Origin: an uncultured Pseudomonadota bacterium
Lineage (GTDB): Bacteria; Pseudomonadota; Gammaproteobacteria; Burkholderiales; Thiobacillaceae
NCBI GenBank assembly: GCA_903835655.1
Contig: CAILNT010000081.1
Span: 20,296-84,295 of the forward strand
Length of the DNA: 64,000 nucleotides
Direction: 5' to 3'
The position numbers and the translations under genes are program-made. Shown piece by piece: positions 40,519 to 49,131 of the stretch (the stretch's first letter is position 1; every line of letters starts with the position of its first letter). Under the pieces are notes generated by a model. The model ran no database searches. It had not been told where the DNA came from and saw only the letters and a program-made list of their open reading frames with translations.

Positions 40519-41653
40519 TAGCCGCGCCCGCTGCCGAGTCTGCGGCGAACCGCTGATGGGCGCGCCGCGTCTGCTGTACCGCGACATGCCCGGCACGGCG
40601 CAGGGCTTTCCGGATGCCGCTGGCGTCGCTGACGACCGTGGCGCCGACCTGGTGCTATACGAGTGCGGCGCCTGCGGCCTGGTGCAACTGCCCGGCGCGC
40701 CGGTGCCGTATTACCGCGAGGTGATCCGCGCGGCGGCCTATTCGCCGGCAATGCGCGCGTTCCGCGAAACCCAGTTCGCCGACTGGACGCGACATTACGG
40801 GCTCGGCGGCCGCAACGTGCTCGAAATCGGCTGCGGACGCGGCGAATATCTGACGCTGTTGCAGGGCGCCGGCGTCGACGCGCAGGGCCTCGAATACGCC
40901 GCCGACGCGGTGCGCACCTGCCGCGCACAAGGCCTGACTGCGACGCGCGGCTATCTGTCGCGGCGTAGCCGCGCGCTCCCTGGCGCGCCGTTCGATGCCT
41001 TCGTGACGCTGAACTTCCTCGAACACTGGCCCGATCCGGTCGGCGGTCTGATGGCGATGGCGCGCAATCTCGCCGAGGGCGGCGTCGGCCTCGTCGAGGT
41101 GCCGAACTTCGACATGATCCTGCGCCAGGGGCTGTTCTCGGAATTCATCGCCGATCACCTGCTCTATTTCACCGAGGCCACGCTGCGTTTCACGTTGCGC
41201 CGCGCCGGCTTCGAGGTGCTGTCCTGTCGCGCGGTTTGGCACGACTACATCCTGTCGGCGGAAGTCCGCAAACGCGCGCCGCTCAACGTAGGTCTGCTGG
41301 AACGTCGCCGCGTCGCCATCGCCGATGCGTTGCGTGGTTTCATCGCGCGCTTCCCGGCCGGTCAGGTCGCGGTGTGGGGCGCCGGCCACCAGGCGCTGGC
41401 GGTGATCGCGCTGGCCGGCATCGCCGCCGACATCCGCTACATCGTCGACTCGGCGCCTTTCAAGCAGGGCCGCTACAGCCCGGCCAGCCATATCCGCATC
41501 GTCGCGCCCGTGACGTTGGCCAGCGAACCGGTGCGTGCGGTGATCGTGATGGCGGCGAGCTATTCCGACGAGATCGCCGCGATCCTGCGCCGCGACCACG
41601 ACCCGGCGCTGGCGGTGGCGATCCTGCGCGACGACGGCATCGAGTCGGCGTGA
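40511..41653 (+). CDS. Sugar C-methyltransferase-like protein
   Basis: A protein of 380 residues with the three-part build of deoxysugar C-methyltransferases (TylCIII/NovU type): N-terminal zinc-binding Cys pairs (CRVCGE and CGACGL, about 8-55), a SAM-binding domain (VLEIGCGRGEYLTLLQ at about 99, NFLEHWPDPVGGLM), and a C-terminal Rossmann-like domain opening with VAVWGAGHQALAVIAL (about 295). Enzymes of this family methylate C-3 or C-5 of 4-keto sugars, which fits the CDP-4-keto sugar from rfbFGH. It is the first gene of a densely packed run reaching 50859. Its codon choice seems richer in TCG/CGC than upstream genes, possibly a sign of transfer. Confidence 0.85.
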   Translation: MANSRARCRVCGEPLMGAPRLLYRDMPGTAQGFPDAAGVADDRGADLVLYECGACGLVQLPGAPVPYYREVIRAAAYSPAMRAFRETQFADWTRHYGLGGRNVLEIGCGRGEYLTLLQGAGVDAQGLEYAADAVRTCRAQGLTATRGYLSRRSRALPGAPFDAFVTLNFLEHWPDPVGGLMAMARNLAEGGVGLVEVPNFDMILRQGLFSEFIADHLLYFTEATLRFTLRRAGFEVLSCRAVWHDYILSAEVRKRAPLNVGLLERRRVAIADALRGFIARFPAGQVAVWGAGHQALAVIALAGIAADIRYIVDSAPFKQGRYSPASHIRIVAPVTLASEPVRAVIVMAASYSDEIAAILRRDHDPALAVAILRDDGIESA

Positions 41654-42201
41654 GCATCGACTTGGAAAACCTCGACCTCGCCAGCCTCGTCGACCGGCTC
41701 GACGCGGCCTTGCCGAACGCGCGTGGCGGTCTGCCCCACGACGTCTTTCTGCTGCTCAGCCGGCTGACGCCAATGGTCAACGTCGACCTGCTGATCCACG
41801 ACGCCGCCGGTCGCGCCCTGCTGACCTGGCGCAAGGACGCATTCTACGGCCCTGGCTGGCATGTGCCGGGCGGCATCATCCGCTTCAAGGAAACCGCAGC
41901 CGCACGCATCGCCGCCGTCGCCCGCAGCGAACTGGGCGCCGAAGTGCGCGCCGAGGCCACGCCGTGCCGGGTCAGCGAGATCATGTCGACGCGCCGCGAT
42001 GTGCGCGGCCATTTCATCTCGCTGCTATACCGCTGCACATTGATAACCCCACCCCATAAGGGGTTGAAGTTTGCCGGAGGTGTACCGAATAATGGTACAT
42101 GGCAGTGGTTCGAACGCTGCCCCGACAATCTGATTCCCGCCCATGAAATCTATCGCCCGTATCTCGACGCCAGCGATTGTTCCCCCACCCTAGCACCCTG
42201 A
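41650..42201 (+). CDS. NUDIX protein, GDP-mannose mannosyl hydrolase-like
   Basis: A protein of 183 residues. The NUDIX box GGIIRFKETAAARIAAVARS deviates from the standard REUXEE core in the way Gmm proteins do (they end in a xxxELG form), and VPGGIIRFKE plus NVDLLIHDAAGRALLTWRKD support this. The likely role is cleavage of a nucleotide sugar, as Gmm acts on GDP-mannose. The GTG start at 41650 overlaps the preceding stop. The last 60 codons contain a locally AT-richer patch (42045-42110), perhaps a small insertion. Confidence 0.8.
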   Translation: MSIDLENLDLASLVDRLDAALPNARGGLPHDVFLLLSRLTPMVNVDLLIHDAAGRALLTWRKDAFYGPGWHVPGGIIRFKETAAARIAAVARSELGAEVRAEATPCRVSEIMSTRRDVRGHFISLLYRCTLITPPHKGLKFAGGVPNNGTWQWFERCPDNLIPAHEIYRPYLDASDCSPTLAP

Positions 42202-42215
42202 TGGAGCCGTGATCG

Positions 42216-44108
42216 ATGAAGCCTGAGACCGACGTACTCGCCACCGCGCTGACCCCCGAGGAGCTGGCCAAGCGCGAGGGCCTCAAGGCCCGCAAACCCC
42301 ATGTCGCGGCGAAGCTGGCGAAGATCGCCGAGATGGAGGAACACGGCGAGGTCAGCCCGATCATCCGCCTGGAAAAGAGCTATCTGTGCAACTTCCAGTG
42401 CACCCACTGCTCGGCCGAGTACTACATGGATCGCCACTTGAAGAACGTGCTGAAGGTGGTCGACGAACGCCGCAAGATGAACATGGACGATGTCCGCCGG
42501 CTGTCGCGCGAGGCCGACGATCTGGGCCTCGCGCGCTTCGTGATCACCGGCGGCGAACCTCTGGTGATGAAGGATCTCGACGAAGTCGTCGCCGCCATCG
42601 ACCCTGACAAACACTACATCATCACCGACACCAACGGCTGGTTCCTCGACGCCAAGCAGGCGCGCCACCTGAAGGAGATCGGCGTCGAGAAGGTGCAGTT
42701 ATCGCTGGACAGCTTCGTCGCCGACGAACACGACAAATTCCGCAACAAGCCCGGCTCCTACAAGCGCGTGATGCGCGCGGTCGATGCCAGCCTCGACGCC
42801 GGCCTCAACCTGATCCTGTCCACGGTGCTGGTGAAGGGCCGCGCCAAGGCCGCCGAATTCGAGGAAATGTGCCGGTTCTGCGACGACCGTGGCATCGGCC
42901 TGTACGTGTCCTACGCCAAGCCGACCGGCTCCTGCACCGAACACCCGGAATTCGTCATCGACAAGGAAGATGCCGACTTGCTGCGCGAGATGGAGAAGAA
43001 GTACAAGGTGTTCACCCACATGACGCCTTCGTACGGCTCGTACAAGGGGTGCATCACCGTCAAAGGCATCATCACCGTGACCTCGACGATGGAAGTCACG
43101 CCGTGCCCGTACATCGACTTCTCGCTCGGCAACCTGCGCGAGACGCCGCTGAAGGAAGTCCTTGCGCGTGGCATGCGCAACCCCTGGCTGGGCCCCTACC
43201 GGCCCGACTGCATCATCGGCGAAGACCCCAAGTTCATCCGCATCCATACCGAGAAGACCCACGGCGCGACCCACCTGCCACTGCCGTGGGGCAAGGGCTT
43301 CTCCGACTCCGATCAGGTCGCCGACACGATCGCGCCAGCGACGGGCCTGTTCGAGACCGGCGGACGCTGTTCGCCCGACGGCCTCCAGGCCCCGGCGCAT
43401 GTCGCCACGCGCGGCTATTACGACCTCGTCCAGCCTGCGCTCGACTACGCCGCCATCCATGCCCGCGCCGCCGCCGCGTTCGGTGGCGATGATCTGCCTG
43501 ATGTCGAGTCGTTCCGGCAACGTGCCGAGGCGATCCTGGCGCGGCTGCGCGACAACCCGGCGGCGCGCGGCATCCTCGCCGGCGTCCACGTGCCGTTCCT
43601 GCTGCCGAAGGCAAGTCACGTCGACATCGGCACGGCGCTGGAGACCCGTTACCTGCCGGCTGTGCGCGACAGCTACAAGGCCACGCTGCCGACGTACGAC
43701 TACGTCGATCACCACACGCAACGCCTCGATGGCCACTACGGCGTCGCCGTCGACTCGCGCCACGACCGCCTGATCGACGCGATGGCCGCCGACGCCGTGG
43801 TCGGCTGGTATTTCCCCTGCCTCGGCGAGTTCTCGGTGCCGGCGATGATCGAACGCGTCGCCACATTGCCGGACGATTTCCTGCTCGCCGGCGGTTACGA
43901 CACCTGCGCCGCGCTGGTCGGCTCGCCCGATCTGCTGATGCGTCGCAACGGCTATCCGCCGCTGCTGTGGCTGGCCGCGCTGTCCGGCGCCAAGGCCGGC
44001 GAAAGCCACTATTTCGAGGCCTACGGCTACAACCTGACCTTCAACCGCCGCATGCATTTCGACCAGGCGGCGGAATACTGGAACGCCGGGCTGGTGGTGC
44101 TCGGGTGA
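42216..44108 (+). CDS. Radical SAM enzyme with a long C-terminal domain
   Basis: A protein of 630 residues. The radical SAM core has CX3CX2C at Cys58, Cys62, Cys65 (SYLCNFQCTHCSAEYYMDRH), the SAM-binding GGEP in VITGGEPLVM, and VQLSLDS. A twitch/SPASM-like Cys set follows (GCITVKGIITVTSTMEVTPC, then PDC near 330). The final about 240 residues (HVATRGYYDLVQPALDYAA, DYVDHHTQRLDGHYGVAVDS, WYFPCLGEFSVPA) belong to no domain I can name. It lies 14 bases after the NUDIX gene. Radical SAM proteins in sugar loci can catalyse epimerisation, dehydration or methyl transfer; the reaction here is unknown. Confidence 0.85.
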   Translation: MKPETDVLATALTPEELAKREGLKARKPHVAAKLAKIAEMEEHGEVSPIIRLEKSYLCNFQCTHCSAEYYMDRHLKNVLKVVDERRKMNMDDVRRLSREADDLGLARFVITGGEPLVMKDLDEVVAAIDPDKHYIITDTNGWFLDAKQARHLKEIGVEKVQLSLDSFVADEHDKFRNKPGSYKRVMRAVDASLDAGLNLILSTVLVKGRAKAAEFEEMCRFCDDRGIGLYVSYAKPTGSCTEHPEFVIDKEDADLLREMEKKYKVFTHMTPSYGSYKGCITVKGIITVTSTMEVTPCPYIDFSLGNLRETPLKEVLARGMRNPWLGPYRPDCIIGEDPKFIRIHTEKTHGATHLPLPWGKGFSDSDQVADTIAPATGLFETGGRCSPDGLQAPAHVATRGYYDLVQPALDYAAIHARAAAAFGGDDLPDVESFRQRAEAILARLRDNPAARGILAGVHVPFLLPKASHVDIGTALETRYLPAVRDSYKATLPTYDYVDHHTQRLDGHYGVAVDSRHDRLIDAMAADAVVGWYFPCLGEFSVPAMIERVATLPDDFLLAGGYDTCAALVGSPDLLMRRNGYPPLLWLAALSGAKAGESHYFEAYGYNLTFNRRMHFDQAAEYWNAGLVVLG

Positions 44109-44142
44109 GATCGGCGGCGTGGGCGCGGTAACGGACGGCGCG

Positions 44143-45399
44143 ATGTCCTTCGTGCCGCTGCAAACGCGTACCGGCACGTTCGCCGGTGAATATTTGCGCG
44201 CGCTTCCGGACAGGGATGTCGTCATCTGGGGCGCCGGCGTGCTAGGCCGCTGCCTGATGCGACAGCTGCGAGCGTTCGCATTGCCCGGGCAGCGTTTTTT
44301 CTTCACCGACTCGAATCCGGCGCTGTACGAGACGCGGATCGACGACCAGCCGGTACTCGATCTCGAACTGGCGATGCGGCAAGCGCACGCGGGACATGCG
44401 TTGCTGGTGACTGCGGTCGCCGGACACCTGAAAGAGCATGCGGCCCGCCTCGTGGCGGCGGGACTGCGCGCCGACGAGGATTTCGTGTCCTATCTCGGTC
44501 TGTCGCGCCCCGAAGCGGTGATCCAAGTCTCGACCCGTCACGGCGATACCGTCGACGCCATGCCGCTCGACACATGCCAGGCCGTGCTCGCCAAGCTGAA
44601 GGCAGATATTCCCGACCTGTTTCATGTCGACCTCAGCGGCTGGGGCGAGCCGCTCGACAACCCGTGCCTGGCGGACATCATCCGGGCCACCGGCGCGATC
44701 GCGCCTTGCACGGTCACTACCCGATTGCTGGCAGACAAGCCGGCCATCGAGCAGGCGTTGCGCGCCGCGCCGATGCAATTCGTGGTGACGGTGGACGGCT
44801 TCGACACCAGCTACCACACCAACACACCGGACGGGAACTGGGAAATCTTCGTCGAACGCCTGCGGTTTGTGTCGGAGATGCAGCGCCAGATGGTCGGCAA
44901 GACCGAAATCCGGCTCAGATACAACGTGTTCCGGAACAACGACGGCGCCGATTTCGACGCGATGCGCGCGTTGTGCGGCGAACTCGGCATCCGCATGGTC
45001 AAGGCCATCGGCTACATCGACCCATACGACACCACTCTGCGACTGTGCGAGACGGGGGCGGTCGACGACCCCGCATCGCCGCAGCCGCGGCGGCTGGCCT
45101 GGTCGTTGCGGGAGGCCCTTGTCTGGGCACGGGTCGACCGCGAGCGGCCCTGTCTGTGCCAGCGCATCTTCCCGGTCATCCACAGCGACGGCTCGGTCGG
45201 CATTTGCCATCTGTACGCCCAGCCCCGGCTGCATGCGCGCTACATGGCGGTCGATTTCGAGGCGTTGCAACGCCTCCGCCTCGCCGCCGATCACTGCCGC
45301 GTCTGTCAGCGTTACGCGCTGCACCGACTCGATGTCGATGTGCTTCAATCGCGCCACGCCATCCACCTCATACCCCCCCCGGAGACCACTCATGCTTGA
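44143..45399 (+). CDS. Radical SAM paralogue without the CX3CX2C cysteines
   Basis: A protein of 418 residues, homologous along its length to the radical SAM protein at 46569-47951. The N-terminal Rossmann-like module has DVVIWGAGVLGRCLMRQLR. The barrel keeps the GEP motif (HVDLSGWGEPLDNPCL), but where the SAM-cluster Cys should be (about 126-140) it reads VIQVSTRHGDTVDAM, with none. The C-terminal auxiliary-cluster cysteines remain: Cys337, 339, 355, 385, 388 (RPCLCQRIFPVI, GICHLY, CRVCQRYALH). It is therefore probably a non-radical partner or regulator of the paralogue. A GTG start at 44119 is also possible. Its end overlaps the next gene by 8 bases. Confidence 0.82.
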   Translation: MSFVPLQTRTGTFAGEYLRALPDRDVVIWGAGVLGRCLMRQLRAFALPGQRFFFTDSNPALYETRIDDQPVLDLELAMRQAHAGHALLVTAVAGHLKEHAARLVAAGLRADEDFVSYLGLSRPEAVIQVSTRHGDTVDAMPLDTCQAVLAKLKADIPDLFHVDLSGWGEPLDNPCLADIIRATGAIAPCTVTTRLLADKPAIEQALRAAPMQFVVTVDGFDTSYHTNTPDGNWEIFVERLRFVSEMQRQMVGKTEIRLRYNVFRNNDGADFDAMRALCGELGIRMVKAIGYIDPYDTTLRLCETGAVDDPASPQPRRLAWSLREALVWARVDRERPCLCQRIFPVIHSDGSVGICHLYAQPRLHARYMAVDFEALQRLRLAADHCRVCQRYALHRLDVDVLQSRHAIHLIPPPETTHA

Positions 45400-46567
45400 C
45401 GGCGTATTCAGCAATCCCACCACGATCTATTTCGGCAAGGACAGCGCCCGGCGCGCGCTCGACGAGCTCCCCGCCGCGGGCAGCCGGGTCCTCGTGGTGC
45501 ACGGCAAGCAGGCAGTTGAGCGCTATGGCCTGCTCGATCTGGTGCGCGAGAAATTCGCCGCGCGCGACATCGCCATGGTGACCCTAGACGGCATTCAGCC
45601 GAACCCGATCGCCGAGCCGGTCTACACCGGCATTGCTCTGTGCCGCCAACATGGCATCGACTGCGTGCTCGCGATCGGCGGCGCCAGCGTCATCGACACC
45701 GCCAAGTCGATTGCGGCCGGCGCGTTGTACGACGGCGACTTCTTCGATTTCTACCTGCGCAAGGCGGTGCCAACGCGCACCCTGCCGGTCGGCGCGATCC
45801 TGACCATTGCCGGCGCCGGCAGCGAGTCGAGCGACGGCGCGGTGATCACCAAGGACGGCCTCAAGTACGCCTGTGGCAGTCCGGCGATGTATCCACTGTT
45901 TTCGGTGCTGGACCCAACGTATACGCAAAGCGTGCCGAAATTCCTCACCGCCTGCGGCGTCGTCGACGCGATCTCGCACGTATTGGAACGCTATTTCACC
46001 AAGGCGACGGCGGTGCTGACCTCGACCGAGTTGAGCGAAGGCCTGATCCGCGCGCTGATGGCGAATGGCGAAGCGCTGCTCGCCGATCTCGACAACTACG
46101 ACCTGCGCGCCGAAGTGATGTGGGCCGCCAAGCTCGCCCATGACAACACCATCGGCTTTGGCCGCAAGCACGACTGGGGCAGCCACAGCATCGCCCACGA
46201 ACTCGGTGCGCGTTACGACAAGGCGCACGGCGCGCTGTTGGCGGTGGTCTTCCCGGCCTGGATGACGTTCATGCAACGCAAGCAACCCGATGCGTTCGCG
46301 CGCTTCGGCGCCGGCGTGTTCGGCTTGCGAGGCGACGATACCGATGCGCTGGGTCGCGCGGCGATCGCCGCCTACCGCGCTTTTCTGGTACGCATGGGCA
46401 TGCCGCGCACGCTGAGCGCATGCCTGGGCACCGATGCCGGCGCCGAGTTCGAGGCCATCGCCCGCGCCTGCGGTGCGACGACGATGAGCGGCACGATCGG
46501 CAATTTCGAGCGCCTGAACCAGAACGACATCGTGGAAATCCTGAAACTCGCGGAAAAGGACAACTGA
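45392..46567 (+). CDS. Iron-containing alcohol dehydrogenase
   Basis: A group III metal-dependent dehydrogenase of 391 residues, NAD(P)-linked by family (BDH/AdhE-like). The NAD-binding part has CVLAIGGASVIDTAKSIAAG and LTIAGAGSESSDGAVIT. The metal site is in ACGVVDAISHVLERYF and WGSHSIAHELGARYDKAHGA. In this setting it probably reduces a keto or aldehyde group of a sugar intermediate. The ATG at 45392 lies within the end of the preceding gene, just after an 8-base C run (45373-45380). One base separates it from the next radical SAM gene. Confidence 0.92.
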   Translation: MLDGVFSNPTTIYFGKDSARRALDELPAAGSRVLVVHGKQAVERYGLLDLVREKFAARDIAMVTLDGIQPNPIAEPVYTGIALCRQHGIDCVLAIGGASVIDTAKSIAAGALYDGDFFDFYLRKAVPTRTLPVGAILTIAGAGSESSDGAVITKDGLKYACGSPAMYPLFSVLDPTYTQSVPKFLTACGVVDAISHVLERYFTKATAVLTSTELSEGLIRALMANGEALLADLDNYDLRAEVMWAAKLAHDNTIGFGRKHDWGSHSIAHELGARYDKAHGALLAVVFPAWMTFMQRKQPDAFARFGAGVFGLRGDDTDALGRAAIAAYRAFLVRMGMPRTLSACLGTDAGAEFEAIARACGATTMSGTIGNFERLNQNDIVEILKLAEKDN

Positions 46568-46568
46568 C

Positions 46569-47951
46569 ATGAGCACCAACAAGATCATCCCACTGAAGGT
46601 CGAAACTCGGCCGGCGGTAGTGCCGCTGGCAGCGGGCGAATCGAAATGCGACGCCGGTCGATACCACGTCTATTCCATCGACGACGCGCGGCGCCTGTTC
46701 GGCGGGCGGAAAATTTATCTGTGGGGTGCCGGGCAGAAGGGACGCGGCTTCTGGCAGGCGCTGAACCGTTGCGGCTTCACGGTCGAATCGTTCATCGATT
46801 CCAGCCCGGAGATGCTGACCAAGTCGTTCATGGGCGTCGGCACCATCAGCCCCGACAACTTTTTCGCGCTGCCAGACGTGCGCGACAACGCCTTCGTCCT
46901 CACCGCCAGCGTAGACATCAAGAACAAGGTGATGTTCGAGGAACTGCAACGCCACGGTTTCGAGCGCGGCGTGTCGTTCGAGAACATCCAGACGCTGTCG
47001 CCGTTTTATCCGACCATCGAAGTGACCGGCTTGTGCAACCTGCGCTGTTCCAGCTGCATCCGCTCGGACAAGTCGTTGATCGAGGACGGCAACTACATGA
47101 GCTACGAGGACTACGAAAAGGTCATCACCAAGATGGTCGGCGAGATCCCGTTCGTCTATCTGGTCGATCTCTACGTATTCGGCGAGCCGATGCTGAACAA
47201 GGATCTGCCGCGCATGATCCGACTCAACAACCGACTCGGCCTGGCCAGCGGCATGTCGACCAATTTGTACAGTATCAAGCACCTGAAGGCCGTGCTGGAC
47301 GAATTCCCGGCGCAGATCCGGGTATCGCTGTCCGGCGCCAGCGAGGCAACCTACGACGTCACGCATACCGGTGGCAAATGGAGCAAATTGGAAAAACACT
47401 TGCAAACCCTCGCCGAACTGGTCTCCGAGCGCGGCCATCGCACCATCGTCGAGGTCTATTACCACCTCTACCAACACAACCAGCATGAGATCGGCGTTAT
47501 CAAGGATCTGTGCGCACGCTACGGTTTCCGTTTCCATCCCAGTCTGGCGGTGCTGTTCAGCGATTTCGCGCTGCAATATTCGCGCGATGGTACGTTACCG
47601 GACAGTGCCAAAGTCGCCAACGAGCTGACCCTGATCGCGATGGACCGCCTGCTCCAGGATTGCCGCGACCACGCCGACCTGAACTGCATCCTGACCCGCA
47701 TCGTGCCGGTCATCAATTGGGATCTGTCGGTGATGCCGTGCTGCAACTACACCTACTCGAAGATCGCGCCAAATTACCTCGACGTCCCGCTGGCCGAGCT
47801 GATCCGCGAGCGCACTCATTCGTCGGTGTGCGCGAACTGCCAGTCGCACGCGCTGCACCGCTGGAACAATCAAGGCTTCTATTCCGATTTCGTCGCCCGC
47901 ATCGTCGCGGAAAACACCCAGCCGGCGCTCGACGAAGCCGCCGCGGACTAA
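46569..47951 (+). CDS. Radical SAM/SPASM protein with an N-terminal Rossmann-like module
   Basis: A protein of 460 residues. The N-terminal module (about 45-145) opens with KIYLWGAGQKGRGFWQAL. The radical SAM core has Cys156, Cys160, Cys163 in EVTGLCNLRCSSCIRSDK, VYLVDLYVFGEPMLNKDL, and a C-terminal SPASM-type set (NCILTRIVPVINWDLSVM, PCCNYTYS, VCANCQSHALHRW). It is the catalytically complete paralogue of the protein at 44143-45399, two genes upstream, and shares its domain order. The substrate is unknown; peptide-modifying and sugar-modifying SPASM enzymes look alike at this level. Confidence 0.88.
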   Translation: MSTNKIIPLKVETRPAVVPLAAGESKCDAGRYHVYSIDDARRLFGGRKIYLWGAGQKGRGFWQALNRCGFTVESFIDSSPEMLTKSFMGVGTISPDNFFALPDVRDNAFVLTASVDIKNKVMFEELQRHGFERGVSFENIQTLSPFYPTIEVTGLCNLRCSSCIRSDKSLIEDGNYMSYEDYEKVITKMVGEIPFVYLVDLYVFGEPMLNKDLPRMIRLNNRLGLASGMSTNLYSIKHLKAVLDEFPAQIRVSLSGASEATYDVTHTGGKWSKLEKHLQTLAELVSERGHRTIVEVYYHLYQHNQHEIGVIKDLCARYGFRFHPSLAVLFSDFALQYSRDGTLPDSAKVANELTLIAMDRLLQDCRDHADLNCILTRIVPVINWDLSVMPCCNYTYSKIAPNYLDVPLAELIRERTHSSVCANCQSHALHRWNNQGFYSDFVARIVAENTQPALDEAAAD

Positions 47952-47970
47952 ACCACGACCGCCGCCGCGC

Positions 47971-49131
47971 ATGACATCGCCCGTACCCCTTTCCCCCGAC
48001 GCGCTCCTGGAACGTCTGCTGACCGAAGACCCACCGGCGCCCACGCAACCCTGCCGGCTCGCCGACCTGATCGGCGAGAGCAAGTTGGTGGTCTACGGCT
48101 GCGGCGACGGACTGATCACCTTTTCAGTGTTCGTGATGGACAAGTACGGTCTGCGACCGGAAGTCCTGCTGGACACCCGCTACACCGAGCCGACCACGCT
48201 GGACGGCATTCCGGCGATGGCCCCGACCGACTACAGACCGGCGTCCGAGTTGACCGAGACGGCGGTCGCAGTCATTACCGTTGGCAAGACGCGCTACCAC
48301 CCCGAAATCTTCGCCAGCCTGCGCGCGCTGGGCTTCCGACGCATCGTGCTGGCCATGGACATCTACGAATACCACTTGTCGCACGCGCCACGCGGTTTCG
48401 AGCGGCTCGGCCCGGCATATTTTCGCGAACGCGCGGCGGACATCCGCGCCGCCTATGCGCTGCTCGCCGACGAACACAGCCGTGAAGTGTTCACTCAGGT
48501 GCTGCATACCCACATCGCTCGCATGCCGCTACCGATACGCCATGAACCGCTCGAAGAGCAGTATTTCCCGCGCGATGTGGCGTTGACGCGCGGCGTCGCG
48601 CGCCTGATCAACTGCGGCGCTTACGACGGCGACACTGTGCGGCAGTTGCACGCCCGCCACGGCAAGATCGAGACGCTGATCTGCTTCGAGCCGGATGCCG
48701 GCAACTTCGCGCGGCTGTCCGACTATCTGGCAGACCATGCAGGCCGGCTCGCCGATACCGTGATGGCATTTCCGTGCGGAGTCTGGCGTGACGGCAGCCA
48801 GTTGCGCTTCGGCGGCGGGCAGCGTATCAACAGCTCGATTTGCGCGGACGGCGACGTGGTGATCCAGTGTGTCGCGTTGGATCACGTCATCCCGGATTTC
48901 CACCCGACCTACATCAACATGGATGTCGAAGGCGCCGAAGCCGACGCCTTGCGAGGCGCCGCCGACCTGATCCGTCGCGATCGCCCCGACCTCGGCATCT
49001 GCGTTTACCACCGCCCGGAACATCTGTGGGAGATCGCGTCGTATTTGCACGCGCTGAACCCGGACTACCATTTCCATCTGCGCAACTACACCGGTTTCCC
49101 GGCAGAAACCGTGCTCTATGCGAACGCCTGA
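47971..49131 (+). CDS. FkbM-family methyltransferase with an N-terminal Rossmann-like module
   Basis: A protein of 386 residues. The N-terminal module (about 28-135) opens with KLVVYGCGDGLITFSVFVMD, the same kind of module as in the two radical SAM-fold neighbours. The C-terminal FkbM domain (about 205-385) has LINCGAYDGDTVRQLHARHG, ICFEPDAGNFARLSDYL and FHPTYINMDVEGAEADALRG. It probably methylates a hydroxyl group of the sugar product. The start lies 19 bases after the radical SAM gene and its end overlaps the next gene by 14 bases. Confidence 0.85.
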   Translation: MTSPVPLSPDALLERLLTEDPPAPTQPCRLADLIGESKLVVYGCGDGLITFSVFVMDKYGLRPEVLLDTRYTEPTTLDGIPAMAPTDYRPASELTETAVAVITVGKTRYHPEIFASLRALGFRRIVLAMDIYEYHLSHAPRGFERLGPAYFRERAADIRAAYALLADEHSREVFTQVLHTHIARMPLPIRHEPLEEQYFPRDVALTRGVARLINCGAYDGDTVRQLHARHGKIETLICFEPDAGNFARLSDYLADHAGRLADTVMAFPCGVWRDGSQLRFGGGQRINSSICADGDVVIQCVALDHVIPDFHPTYINMDVEGAEADALRGAADLIRRDRPDLGICVYHRPEHLWEIASYLHALNPDYHFHLRNYTGFPAETVLYANA

